The notes below the pieces were generated by a model. That model saw nothing but the letters and a program-made list of their open reading frames with translations, was not told the origin of the DNA and searched no databases. A DNA stretch of 29,077 bases from Clostridium sp. CAG:1013. Its GTDB lineage: Bacteria > Bacillota > Clostridia > Oscillospirales > Acutalibacteraceae. Position 1 is the first letter of the stretch. Each line of letters starts with the position of its first letter. Positions 7,985 through 16,273 of this stretch are shown here, in pieces. Both the position numbers and the translations under genes were made by a program. The DNA is taken from NCBI GenBank assembly GCA_000432995.1, contig HF972634.1, positions 29,535 to 58,611 on the forward strand. The letters are read 5' to 3'.

Positions 7985-8991
7985 TTCAGAGCAAACTTGG
8001 CAGGATCCTTGGAGTTGTCCTGCTTTTGGCCGGATTGATGGTGCTCTCCGCCTGTGTGGGAAGTTATCCACTTTCCCCAGAGGACATCTGGCGGATCCTG
8101 TTGGGGCAAGGCGGAGATACCATGGAAGCTCGGGTATTCTGGCAGCTGCGGTTGCCCCGGGTGTTGATGGGAGTCGCAGCAGGTGCGGTAATGAGCCTGT
8201 CCGGTTCGGTTTATCAGACTATTTTCCGTAATCCTTTGGCTTCGCCGGATCTGACGGGGGTGGCCTCCGGAGCTTCTTTGGGGGCGGCTGGAGCCATTGT
8301 GCTGGGCACTGGTGGAGCAATGCAGCTCATGCTGGGTGCCTTTATGGCTGGGATGCTCTCTGTGGTCTTGGTGCTGTTTTTGGTGAGGTTTTCCAGGTTC
8401 CGGCAGATGAGCAGCTATATCCTGGCGGGTATCGTGGTTTCGTCGGTGGCGGACGCGGGGCTTATGTGCTTGAAAGTCATGGCGGACCCTGAAAGAGAAT
8501 TGGCGGCCATCGAATTTTGGACCATGGGCAGTTTGGGAGCCATTACCGCTGGAAAGTTGTTCCCCAACTTGTTGGTGATGGCGGTGCCCTTTGTGCTTTT
8601 GTTGCTGTTCCACCGTCAGGCGGTGATGCTTTCCCTGGGAGATGAGCAAGCCCGATCCATGGGCTTGAACCCGTCCCTGTGGCGGGGGATCTTCCTGGTT
8701 TTGAGCACCCTCATGATCGCGGGGCTGGTGTCGGTCACCGGAGTTATCTCCTTCGTCGGATTGATCGGGCCCCACATCGCTTTCTGGATCCGCCGGCGGC
8801 GGGACAGGGGATACTTTCTGCTCTCCTCCGCGTTGGGCGCTGTTCTGGTACTGACAGCGGACATGCTGGCTCGAAGCCTGTGGAAGGGAGCGGAGCTGCC
8901 CTTGAGCATCTTTACGGTGTTCCTGGCGGTCCCCATACTGATTTTGCTGCTGCGCGGCAGGAAAGGAGACTTCCATGGAACCGCTGCTTGA
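7981..8991 (+). CDS. FecCD/BtuC-family ABC permease
   Basis: The protein has 336 residues and is strongly hydrophobic, with roughly ten membrane segments as expected for this family. Diagnostic stretches are RLPRVLMGVAAGAVMSLSG followed by RNPLASPDLTGVASGAS, and the late motif ISFVGLIGPHIAFWI, which contacts the ATPase. It forms the channel of a type II importer, probably as a homodimer because only one permease gene is present. It begins inside the end of the binding-protein gene (ATGA overlap) and ends 17 bases inside the ATPase gene. Family members carry iron-siderophore, heme, cobalamin or, in MolB, molybdate. Confidence 0.92.
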   Translation: MIQSKLGRILGVVLLLAGLMVLSACVGSYPLSPEDIWRILLGQGGDTMEARVFWQLRLPRVLMGVAAGAVMSLSGSVYQTIFRNPLASPDLTGVASGASLGAAGAIVLGTGGAMQLMLGAFMAGMLSVVLVLFLVRFSRFRQMSSYILAGIVVSSVADAGLMCLKVMADPERELAAIEFWTMGSLGAITAGKLFPNLLVMAVPFVLLLLFHRQAVMLSLGDEQARSMGLNPSLWRGIFLVLSTLMIAGLVSVTGVISFVGLIGPHIAFWIRRRRDRGYFLLSSALGAVLVLTADMLARSLWKGAELPLSIFTVFLAVPILILLLRGRKGDFHGTAA

Positions 8992-9784
8992 GGTCCGAGG
9001 ACTGACTCTGGGGTACAGAGCGCCCCTGGTGAAGGATATTTCTTTTTCTCTGATGCCCGGGGAAATGGTGGGGATCTTGGGCCGGAACGGCTGTGGAAAG
9101 ACCACTTTGCTCCGAGGAATCGCCGGGGGTGTCCGCCGGTATTCGGGAGAAGTGCTGGTTGGCGGGAAGGAATGCCGGGGCATGTCTCAGAAAGAGCGGG
9201 CGCGCCGAATGGCTATTCTGCCCCAGCAAACGTGGATCCTGGAAGGCATCACTGCCCGAGAGGTGCTTGCTATGGGGCTCTATCCACATGGGAGCGCCTT
9301 TCTCACCAGGGTGGACGAGGACCGGATCCGAAAGGCGGCTGCGGTGTTCGGTGTGGAAGAGAAGCTGGAAGAGGACTGTGCCCGGCTAAGCCAAGGCCAG
9401 CGGCAGATGGTGCTCCTGGCGGAGATCTTGGTGCAGGATGCTCCCGTACTACTGCTGGATGAGCCGGACACAGCCTTGGACTATGATAATACCTACACCA
9501 TGTTTGATTCTGTGCGGACATTGGTGGATCAAAAGAAAAAGGGAGCACTGCTGGTGCTCCACGATCCGGAGCAAGCCCTGCGCTGGTGTGACAGGCTGCT
9601 GCTTCTGAAAAACGGGGAACAAGTGGGTATGCTGCCCACGAAAGAGACGGATGCCTCGGCAGTTCAATCCGCGCTGCGGGAGCTGTATCCTAAGATCCGT
9701 GTGTGGGAAGATCCCCGGACCGGGGAATTCCGTTGTGATACTGAAAGGGAATATTTAGGAGGTTCGACATGCAGAAGGAAGTAA
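8975..9784 (+). CDS. FecE/FhuC-like ABC importer ATPase
   Basis: The protein has 269 residues. Walker A is GRNGCGKTT, the Q-loop glutamine lies in LPQQT, the signature is LSQGQRQ and Walker B is VLLLDEPDTALDYDN. The signature has Q instead of the commoner G in its third position, which occurs in this family. HDPEQAL supplies the H-loop. It powers the preceding permease. The start at 8975 lies behind AAAGGAG and overlaps the permease gene by 17 bases. The 3' end overlaps the next gene, a purine-type permease, by 16 bases, so the importer is physically part of the hydroxylase operon. Confidence 0.93.
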   Translation: MEPLLEVRGLTLGYRAPLVKDISFSLMPGEMVGILGRNGCGKTTLLRGIAGGVRRYSGEVLVGGKECRGMSQKERARRMAILPQQTWILEGITAREVLAMGLYPHGSAFLTRVDEDRIRKAAAVFGVEEKLEEDCARLSQGQRQMVLLAEILVQDAPVLLLDEPDTALDYDNTYTMFDSVRTLVDQKKKGALLVLHDPEQALRWCDRLLLLKNGEQVGMLPTKETDASAVQSALRELYPKIRVWEDPRTGEFRCDTEREYLGGSTCRRK

Positions 9785-11199
9785 AGCAGGAAGCAAAGAA
9801 AAAGGACAAAGAATACGGTTCTCCCTATGAGTTTGAAGGGAGACTGCCGCTGTCCCAGGCTATTCCTCTGGGATTGCAGCATGTGCTTGCCATGTTTGTG
9901 GGCAACTTGACGCCCATCCTGATCATCACCGCCGTATGCAACGACGCTGCACTGGCAGCGTTGCAGGTCTCCCTGCTCCAGAACGCTATGCTTATTGCAG
10001 GCGTGGTGACATTGATCCAGTTGTTCGCCATCGGACCGGTTGGCGGCAAGGTGCCCATTATCATGGGTACCAGCTCCGGGTTTATCGGCGTGTTCCGTGG
10101 CGTTGTGGAAACTATGGGCGGCGGCATCTTGGCCTATGGAGCCATCATGGGTGCCAGCATCATCGGCGGCCTCTTCGAGACAGTGCTGGGCGCTTTCCTG
10201 AAGCCTCTCCGTCGGTTCTTCCCGGCCATCGTCACCGGCACGGTGGTGCTTTCTATTGGCCTGTCTTTGATCAGCGTGGGCGTGGCCTCCTTTGGCGGCG
10301 GTGATTCCGCTCCCGATTACGGCTCTGTGGAAAACCTGCTCATCGGACTTTCCGTGATGGTGGTCATCCTGGTGCTCAAGCATTGCACCAAGGGCATGAC
10401 CAGCGCTTCCTGCATCCTGTTCGGCATTATCTTCGGTTACATCGTATGTTCCATCCTGCCCCTGTTCCTGCCCACTACCGGTGTCACTGCTGACGGCGTG
10501 GAGTACACCAAGGCTTGGGTGTTGAACTGGGACAAGGTGGCTGAGGCGAAATGGTTTGCTGTTCCGGAGATCATGCCTGTGAAGCCCGTTTTTGATCTGC
10601 GGGCTATCCTGCCTGTGATGATTATGTTTATTGTTACCGCGGTGGAGACTGTGGGTGACATCTCCGGCTGCATGGAGGGCGGTATGGGCCGTGAAGCCAC
10701 AGACAAGGAACTGTCCGGCGGCATTATGTGCGACGGTCTGGGTTCCTCTCTGGCTGCTTTCTTCGGCGTGCTTCCCAACACCTCTTTCAGCCAGAACGTG
10801 GGTCTTGTCACCATGACCAAGATCGTCAACCGTTTTGCTCTGGCTTGCGGCGCGGTGTTCCTGGTGCTCTGCGGCCTGCTGCCCAAGCTGGCGGCTGTGG
10901 TCTCCATTATGCCTCAGTCTGTTCTGGGAGGAGCAGCGGTAATCATGTTCTCCTCCATCGTCATCAGCGGCATCCAGCTGATCACCAAGGATCCTCTCAC
11001 CGGCCGGAATATGACCATCGTTTCCGTTGCACTGGGTCTGGGCTACGGCCTGGGCGCCAACAGCGGCGTGCTGAGCAATCTGCCCCAGGCAGTGAGCTTG
11101 ATCTTTGGCGGCAGCGGCATTGTGCCCGCGGCCGTGGTTGCCATCATACTGAATCTTCTGCTTCCCAAGGAAGCGCCTAAGGGGGATAAATCATGCTGA
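9769..11199 (+). CDS. NCS2-family xanthine/uracil permease
   Basis: The protein has 476 residues. After a lysine-rich cytoplasmic start come about 12-14 hydrophobic segments. The NCS2 signatures are the segment PIIMGTSSGFIG, the acidic TM8 motif TAVETVGDISG, which places the substrate-contacting glutamate, and NTSFSQNVGLV with the conserved glutamine-asparagine pair. These are typical of the proton-coupled xanthine/uric acid branch (PbuX, XanQ) more than of uracil carriers. It should bring a purine or related heterocycle into the cell. The start follows AGGAGG closely. It overlaps the ATPase gene by 16 bases and the FAD subunit gene by 7. The location beside a xanthine-dehydrogenase-type enzyme supports a purine substrate, but the exact base is not proven. 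Confidence 0.92.
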   Translation: MQKEVKQEAKKKDKEYGSPYEFEGRLPLSQAIPLGLQHVLAMFVGNLTPILIITAVCNDAALAALQVSLLQNAMLIAGVVTLIQLFAIGPVGGKVPIIMGTSSGFIGVFRGVVETMGGGILAYGAIMGASIIGGLFETVLGAFLKPLRRFFPAIVTGTVVLSIGLSLISVGVASFGGGDSAPDYGSVENLLIGLSVMVVILVLKHCTKGMTSASCILFGIIFGYIVCSILPLFLPTTGVTADGVEYTKAWVLNWDKVAEAKWFAVPEIMPVKPVFDLRAILPVMIMFIVTAVETVGDISGCMEGGMGREATDKELSGGIMCDGLGSSLAAFFGVLPNTSFSQNVGLVTMTKIVNRFALACGAVFLVLCGLLPKLAAVVSIMPQSVLGGAAVIMFSSIVISGIQLITKDPLTGRNMTIVSVALGLGYGLGANSGVLSNLPQAVSLIFGGSGIVPAAVVAIILNLLLPKEAPKGDKSC

Positions 11200-11984
11200 A
11201 GATCGGGAATTATGTTCGGGCCAAGAGTTTGGAAGAAGCTTATACTCTGGGTCAAAAGCGCAGCAACGTGATCTTGGGCGGCATGCTGTGGCTGAAGATG
11301 CAGAACCGCTCCGTCCAAACGGCGGTTGACCTGTGCGACCTGGGCCTGGACAAGATCGAGGAACAGGAGGACTGCTTTTCCATTGGCGCCATGGTGTCTT
11401 TGCGGGCCTTGGAGATCCATCCGGGCCTTCAGGCTCTCACCCAGGGTGCCATGGCAGAGGCGCTGAAGCACATTGTGGGAGTTCAGTTCCGCAATGTGGC
11501 TACCATTGGCGGCAGTCTCTACGGCCGGTTCGGTTTCTCTGATGTGCTGACCCTGTTCCAGGTTTTGGACGCCAAGGTGGAGCTGTACCACCACGGCGTC
11601 ATGAAGATCGGTGATTTCGCCAAGCTGCCTCGGAATACTCGGGATCTGCTGGTCCGGGTCATGGTGCCCAAGGGGGAGAGGCGTGTCTGCTATCTCTCCC
11701 AGCGGAACACCGCCACCGACTTTCCCGTGCTGGCCTGCGCTGTGTCGGAGGCTGAGGGCGTTTATACTTGCGCCATCGGAGCAAGGCCTGGCACGGCTGT
11801 GGTGTTCACCGACGAAAAAGGCTTGCTGAAGAACGGGGTCACTAGGGATAGCGCGGAAGCCTTCGGCGCCTGGGTGGCTGACTGTGCCGTGTTTGGAAGC
11901 AATATGCGGGGCAGCGCCGAGTACCGCAAAAAGATCTGCGCCGTGCTGGTGCGCCGGTGCCTGACGCAGCTGGAAGGGGTGTGA
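11193..11984 (+). CDS. Molybdenum hydroxylase FAD-binding subunit (CoxM/XdhB-like)
   Basis: The protein has 263 residues, a little shorter than the usual 280-290. The first FAD-binding motif is NVILGGMLWLKM (about residues 25-36), where most relatives read AGGTD, so this loop is unusual. The second, FRNVATIGGSL (about 99-109), is canonical. A CO dehydrogenase flavoprotein C-terminal domain fills the end. It should pass electrons from the iron-sulfur subunit to FAD and an acceptor. The second FAD loop continues YGRFGFSD rather than the common N-A-S-P-x-A-D, so the cofactor surroundings differ from standard xanthine dehydrogenase. The ATG overlaps the permease stop by 7 bases. It is coupled to the iron-sulfur subunit, which begins 2 bases after its stop. 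Confidence 0.9.
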   Translation: MLKIGNYVRAKSLEEAYTLGQKRSNVILGGMLWLKMQNRSVQTAVDLCDLGLDKIEEQEDCFSIGAMVSLRALEIHPGLQALTQGAMAEALKHIVGVQFRNVATIGGSLYGRFGFSDVLTLFQVLDAKVELYHHGVMKIGDFAKLPRNTRDLLVRVMVPKGERRVCYLSQRNTATDFPVLACAVSEAEGVYTCAIGARPGTAVVFTDEKGLLKNGVTRDSAEAFGAWVADCAVFGSNMRGSAEYRKKICAVLVRRCLTQLEGV

Positions 11985-11986
11985 CC

Positions 11987-12460
11987 ATGGAGATCAAACT
12001 GACGTTAAATGGGAAAAAACTTGTTTGTTCCATCGAGCCGGATACTCTGCTCATCGACTTTGTGCGGCAGCACGGCTGTTTCTCCGTGAAGCGGGGATGC
12101 GAGACCTCCAACTGTGGACTGTGCACCGTGCTGCTGGATGGAGTCCCGGTGCTGTCCTGTTCCGTGCTGGCTGCCAGGGCGGACGGGCATCAGGTCCAGA
12201 CTCTGGAGGGACTCCAGGAGGAGGCCGAAGAGTTTGTGGGATTCATCGCCGACCAGGGCGCGGAGCAGTGCGGCTTCTGCAATCCCGGCTACGTGATCAA
12301 CACCATCGCTCTGCTTCGGGAGAACCCCGACCCCACAGACGATGAGATCCGGGCTTATCTGGCGGGCAATCTCTGCCGCTGTTCCGGCTACGAGGGACAG
12401 CTTCGGGGGATTCGGAATTATCTGAATTGGAGAAAGGAGGAGCATCATGGCAGCGTATAA
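11987..12460 (+). CDS. Molybdenum hydroxylase [2Fe-2S] subunit (CoxS/XdhC-like)
   Basis: The protein has 157 residues. All eight cluster cysteines are present. Cys38, Cys43, Cys46 and Cys58 form the plant-ferredoxin-type cluster in the N-terminal half. Cys95, Cys98, Cys130 and Cys132 (CGFC and CRC) form the helical-domain cluster next to the molybdopterin. The start at ATG 11987 was taken because GAAGGGG lies just upstream and because the protein then begins with the normal MEIKLTLNGK strand; an earlier ATG would add ten untypical residues. It relays electrons from the molybdenum centre to the FAD subunit. The gene overlaps the large subunit by 14 bases. Confidence 0.95.
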   Translation: MEIKLTLNGKKLVCSIEPDTLLIDFVRQHGCFSVKRGCETSNCGLCTVLLDGVPVLSCSVLAARADGHQVQTLEGLQEEAEEFVGFIADQGAEQCGFCNPGYVINTIALLRENPDPTDDEIRAYLAGNLCRCSGYEGQLRGIRNYLNWRKEEHHGSV

Positions 12461-14735
12461 GGTTGTGGGAAAATCCATGCGGAAAAAGGATTCCATGCAG
12501 CTGCTCCTGGGAAAACCTCTCTTTGTGGATGACATCACACCCCAGGACGCTCTGGTGGTAAAGGTGCTCCGCAGCCCTCATGCCAACGCTCTGGTGGAGG
12601 AGATCGACATTTCCAAAGCTATGCTGGTTCCCGGTATCGTGGCGGTGTATACCTACAAAGATTCCCCTCAGGAGCGTTTCACCATGGCCGGCCAGACCTA
12701 CCCGGAGCCCTCTCCCCGGGACCGGCTGCTGCTGGACCGGCATGTCCGTTTTGTGGGTGATGCAGTGGCCATTGTGGCCGGCGAAACGGAAAAGGCCGTG
12801 GATAAGGCCATGAAGTTGATCAAAGTCAACTACCAGGTGCTGGAGCCCCTGCTGGATTTTCACAAGGCCAAGGACAACCCTATTCTGATCCATCCTGAGG
12901 ACAGCTGGAACGCCCCCTGTCCAGTGGGTGCTGATAACAAGCGAAATCTGTGCGCCAGCGACACCTGCGGAGACGGGGATGTGGAAGCGGTCCTTTCCCA
13001 GTGCGACTACGTGGTGGAGCATACCTACCAGGTGAAAGCCTGCCAGCAAGCCATGATGGAGACCTTCCGTACCTATACTGAGATGGATCGTTACGGCCGG
13101 CTTCACGTGGTGTCCTCCACCCAGATCGTTTTCCACTGCCGGCGGATCATCGCCAACGCTTTGGGGATTCCCAAGTCCAAGATCCATGTGGAGAAGCCCC
13201 GGATCGGCGGTGGCTTCGGCGCAAAACAGACCGTGGTGGCGGAAGTTTACCCGGCTTTCGTCACTTGGAAGACCGGACGCCCCGCTAAGATGATCTACAC
13301 CCGTCAGGAGTGTCAGACGGCAGCGTCTCCCCGCCACGCTATGGACGTCACCGTTCGGCTGGGGGCCATGAAGGACGGCACCATCCGGGCGCTGGATGTG
13401 TACACCCTTTCCAATACCGGCGCGTATGGTGAGCACGGCCCCACCACTGTGGGACTTTCCGGGCATAAGTCCATCCCCCTGTATACTGGCGGGCTGGAAG
13501 CTTTCCGGTTCTCCTACGACGTGGTCTATACCAATGTCCAGTCCTCGGGAGCTTATCGAGGATACGGTGCCACGCAGGGAATTTTCGCTGTGGAAAGCGC
13601 CGTCAACGAGCTGGCGGATATCCTGCAAATGGATCCCGCGGCTCTTCGGGAGAAGAATATCGTTCGGGAAGGCATGGTCATGCCCGCTTATTACTATGAA
13701 GTGGCTAATGCCTGTGCCCTGGATAAGTGTATCAGCCGGTGCAAGGAGATTTTCGACTGGGATGCCAAATATCCCGTTCGGGACATGGGCAACGGAAAAG
13801 TTCGGGCTGCTGGTATGGCCCTGAGCATGCAGGGCTCCGCCATTTCCAACTGTGACGTGGGTTCCGCTACCATCAAGCTGGGGGACGAAGGCTTTTACAA
13901 TCTCATCATCGGCGCTGCCGATATGGGCACCGGGTGCGACACCATCCTGGCCATGATCGCCGCTGAGACCCTGGAATGCTCCCCCGACGAGATCGCCGTG
14001 TTCGGCGCGGACACTGATGCCTCTCCCTACGACTCTGGTTCCTACGCTTCCTCCACCACTTACCTGACAGGCAAGGCCACAGAGAAGGCCTGCTTGGAAT
14101 TGCGGGACAACATGTGCGCTATTGCTGCGTCTGCGTTGAAATGCGATGTGTCAGAGTTGGAATTCCGAGGTGACGGCGTTTACAAGCTGGATGGTACGGG
14201 ATTTGTTTCCCGGGCAGATATCGCCACAGCTTCCATGGTGAATAACTGTATTCCTGCTCAGGCCACGGTCACCCATTCCTCACCGGTTTCTCCTCCGCCC
14301 TTCATGGTGGGCATGGTGGAGATCGAGCTGGATCGTGAGACTGGCGGCGTAGAGGTGCTGAATTACTCTTCTGTGGTGGACTGTGGTATTCCCATCGCGG
14401 AGAACCTGGCCCGGATCCAGGCGGAAGGCGGTATTGTCCAGGGAATCGGCATGGCGTTGTCCGAGAATGTGACCTACACGGACAAGGGCAGGATCTTGGA
14501 GGATTCCTTCATGCAGTACAAAATCCCTACCCGCCTGGATATGGGAACTCTCCACGTGGAGTTTGAGCAAAGTCATGAGCCCACCGGTCCTTATGGTGCC
14601 AAGTCCATCGGCGAGGTGGTTATCAACACCCCGGCGCCTGCCATTGCTCACGCTATATTCCGTGCCACTGGTGTGTGGCACCGCAGTCTGCCCATCACTC
14701 CGGAGAAGATCCTGATGGAGACCGACAATGCGTAA
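12447..14735 (+). CDS. Molybdenum hydroxylase large subunit, xanthine dehydrogenase family
   Basis: The protein has 762 residues, normal for a stand-alone large subunit. Molybdopterin motifs are IGGGFGAKQ (253-261), AYRGYG (369-374) and GPYGAKSIGE with the catalytic glutamate Glu723. Arg371 corresponds to the substrate-orienting arginine of xanthine dehydrogenases (Arg880 in the bovine enzyme). The position of bovine Glu802 is Gln261 here. Together this suggests a purine-type hydroxylase or a close relative acting on another N-heterocycle. The cofactor should be the cytosine dinucleotide form, consistent with the MocA-like gene that follows with an 8-base overlap. No in-frame TGA was seen, so it is not a selenoprotein. 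The start has a strong AAGGAGG site. Assignment to the family is firm; the substrate is inference. Confidence 0.93.
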   Translation: MAAYKVVGKSMRKKDSMQLLLGKPLFVDDITPQDALVVKVLRSPHANALVEEIDISKAMLVPGIVAVYTYKDSPQERFTMAGQTYPEPSPRDRLLLDRHVRFVGDAVAIVAGETEKAVDKAMKLIKVNYQVLEPLLDFHKAKDNPILIHPEDSWNAPCPVGADNKRNLCASDTCGDGDVEAVLSQCDYVVEHTYQVKACQQAMMETFRTYTEMDRYGRLHVVSSTQIVFHCRRIIANALGIPKSKIHVEKPRIGGGFGAKQTVVAEVYPAFVTWKTGRPAKMIYTRQECQTAASPRHAMDVTVRLGAMKDGTIRALDVYTLSNTGAYGEHGPTTVGLSGHKSIPLYTGGLEAFRFSYDVVYTNVQSSGAYRGYGATQGIFAVESAVNELADILQMDPAALREKNIVREGMVMPAYYYEVANACALDKCISRCKEIFDWDAKYPVRDMGNGKVRAAGMALSMQGSAISNCDVGSATIKLGDEGFYNLIIGAADMGTGCDTILAMIAAETLECSPDEIAVFGADTDASPYDSGSYASSTTYLTGKATEKACLELRDNMCAIAASALKCDVSELEFRGDGVYKLDGTGFVSRADIATASMVNNCIPAQATVTHSSPVSPPPFMVGMVEIELDRETGGVEVLNYSSVVDCGIPIAENLARIQAEGGIVQGIGMALSENVTYTDKGRILEDSFMQYKIPTRLDMGTLHVEFEQSHEPTGPYGAKSIGEVVINTPAPAIAHAIFRATGVWHRSLPITPEKILMETDNA

Positions 14736-15318
14736 GCATATTCTCTACCTGGCGTCAGGGAGCAGCCGGCGATTTGGGAAAAATAAGCTGCTCTATCCGG
14801 TAAAGGGCAAGCCCATGTATCTTTGGACTTTGGAGATGCTGGAAAACCTGGTGAAAAAGAGGGAGGACTGCTGTCTATTGGTAGTGTCTCGGTATGAGGC
14901 GATCCGCCAGGAGGCCTCCCAGCGGGGGATCACCGCTGTGGACAGCTCGGAAAGCGAGAGAGGTATTTCCTTTTCCATTCGGGCCGGATTATCCGCGCTG
15001 AAGAATGTGGAAGAGGAGGATTTCCTCCTGTTCGTCGTGGCGGATCAGCCCTACCTGACGGAAGACTCCATGCTTCGGCTTTTGGACTGCGCCAAGGAGG
15101 GCGTGGAAGGCGCCAGTTTGTGTTGGGGCAACCGTCCGGGGAATCCTACTTTGTTTGCCGCCAAGCTTTTGCCTGAGCTTATGGCTCTGGAAGGGGACAC
15201 CGGGGGGAGAGCGGTCCTGCGCCGCCACCAATGCATCTATGTCCAAGCGGCATCTGAAAGAGAGCTGGAGGATATCGATACCCCCTTGGGGCTGACCACT
15301 GAGGATTCTCATGGCTGA
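14728..15318 (+). CDS. mocA: MocA-like molybdenum cofactor cytidylyltransferase
   Basis: The protein has 196 residues with a nucleotidyltransferase fold. The nucleotide-binding loop is LASGSSRRFGKNKLLYPVKGKPM, and the metal-binding motif is VADQPYLT. The D-Q-P form, as opposed to D-M-P of MobA, points to CTP and so to molybdopterin cytosine dinucleotide. The later motifs GNPTLF and GDTGGRAVL are also typical. It would finish the cofactor for the hydroxylase encoded just before it, which belongs to the family that uses this cofactor. Its ATG overlaps the large-subunit stop by 8 bases. The first glycine of the loop is serine-flanked (ASG instead of AAG), a small variation. It is the last gene of the operon, followed by terminators. 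Confidence 0.88.
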   Translation: MRKHILYLASGSSRRFGKNKLLYPVKGKPMYLWTLEMLENLVKKREDCCLLVVSRYEAIRQEASQRGITAVDSSESERGISFSIRAGLSALKNVEEEDFLLFVVADQPYLTEDSMLRLLDCAKEGVEGASLCWGNRPGNPTLFAAKLLPELMALEGDTGGRAVLRRHQCIYVQAASERELEDIDTPLGLTTEDSHG

Positions 15319-15330
15319 TGGATAGAAGCA

Positions 15331-15362
15331 GGGAAACCCTTCTCAGACGTAACGGGTTTCCC
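15331..15362 (+). terminator. Weak hairpin after the cytidylyltransferase gene
   Basis: GGGAAACCC (15331-15339) and GGGTTTCCC (15354-15362) form a perfect 9-bp stem with a 14-base loop, 13 bases after the last stop codon. Only ATTTTG follows, so it may be a weak terminator or a 3' end stabiliser ahead of the stronger hairpin downstream. Confidence 0.5.
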
Positions 15363-15431
15363 ATTTTGGGCTATGTGACTTAAAGCTTTATTGATCGCGC
15401 CATACTGAAAAACGAGTTTGGTGTTATAGAA

Positions 15432-15467
15432 AAACGGGACTGCTGTGTGATTTCAGCAGTCCCGTTT
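15432..15467 (+). terminator. Strong terminator ending the molybdenum hydroxylase operon
   Basis: A perfect 14-bp stem (15432-15445 with 15454-15467) and 8-base loop is followed by CTTTT. The flanking A-run on the left gives it a T-tail on the other strand too, so it may also stop transcription of the TetR-type gene coming from the right. The rest of 15319-15618 holds no gene; a small A/T stem at 15482-15499 is the only other structure seen. Confidence 0.8.
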
Positions 15468-15618
15468 CTTTTATGGCGGGAAAAAGCTCGCTAGCTTTTC
15501 TCCATGGCTTCTGTACTATGGGTTATTTGAGTTCAGTCTTTCCAGTTGGCTGTGGCAATGGTTGCTGTGTAGAGAGCAGAGTAAAAAGATGGAATTCGCT
15601 TTTGGTACAGAAGAACCG

Positions 15619-16215
15619 TCAGTTGCATTTAGGCGGCTCTTTTGTACCCATGTCCATCAGCAGACCTGTGATAGATGTGCGCAGGATCACGGTGATGTTA
15701 TTGATGGAATCCTGACGGCTGTAAGAGTAGTCCTCTTCGATATAGCTGAGCATCATACCGGCAATAGCCTCTGTGAGAAATTTGCAGTAGTAGCTTTTGA
15801 GAGCAGGGGACAAAAATCGATTCATGCGTTTTTCGGAATCGTTGACCACAGATTCTGTAATGCCAATAAAATCAGAAAAGAAAAATCGCTTCAGAATATC
15901 CCGTCCAATGGACTGGCAGGCACACTGAAGGACGTCACGATTTTCTTGAATGTAGTCACAAGTGAATCCAATAGCCTCTTCCCAGTCCAGGAGCAGATTG
16001 AACTGCTTCACCACTTGGATGGCTTCCTCCTCAAATAACCACCGTAGCAGGGCGTAAATGTCCTGAAAATGATAGTAAAAAGTTTTCCGGTTTACGCCGC
16101 ATTCCTCAATCAATTCTCGGACGGTGATTTTGGAAAAAGGTTTCGTCTTCATTTTTTCCTTTAAAGCGGCGGCCAAAGCTTGTTTGGTACGCAGGGACGA
16201 AGTCTCGCTGTTCAT
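15619..16215 (-). CDS. TetR/AcrR-family transcriptional regulator
   Basis: The protein has 198 residues. The helix-turn-helix is ITVRELIEECGVNRKTFYYHF (about residues 28-48), a classic TetR N-terminal domain. The C-terminal ligand domain, with DYIQENRDVLQCACQSIG and a later bundle of helices, resembles the TetR_C_8 type found in many Firmicutes regulators. ATG 16215 was chosen because GAGGTG lies about 5 bases upstream and the domain starts normally there; a longer in-frame extension has no homology-like content. It is divergent from the RND transporter operon, so it most likely represses that operon and itself, released by an exported ligand. Palindromic sites between the two support this. 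Confidence 0.9.
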   Translation of the reverse strand: MNSETSSLRTKQALAAALKEKMKTKPFSKITVRELIEECGVNRKTFYYHFQDIYALLRWLFEEEAIQVVKQFNLLLDWEEAIGFTCDYIQENRDVLQCACQSIGRDILKRFFFSDFIGITESVVNDSEKRMNRFLSPALKSYYCKFLTEAIAGMMLSYIEEDYSYSRQDSINNITVILRTSITGLLMDMGTKEPPKCN

Positions 16216-16233
16216 GTGCTCACCTCGTGAACC

Positions 16234-16261
16234 ATTATACCTCATTGAGATTTCCGTGCAA
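16234..16261 (-). promoter_or_regulatory. Possible promoter of the TetR-type gene
   Basis: On the minus strand TATAAT (16239-16234) lies 16 bases after a weak -35 candidate TTGCAC (16261-16256). The leader would be only about 12 bases, just enough for the GAGGTG ribosome site. Confidence 0.4.
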
Positions 16262-16273
16262 TGGTCAGATTTT

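Noticed and set aside
6911..8071. Long open frame on the minus strand opposite the FecB-like gene
   Set aside because: It is opposite a clear lipoprotein gene, contains no recognisable domain, and reflects the GC-rich third codon positions of the real gene.
12297..13628. Long minus-strand open frame opposite the hydroxylase large subunit
   Set aside because: It is a compositional shadow of a gene with all family motifs, and it has no ribosome site or conserved motif of its own.
12447..14735. Selenocysteine-containing hydroxylase
   Set aside because: The large subunit has no in-frame TGA, so nothing supports a selenocysteine in the protein.
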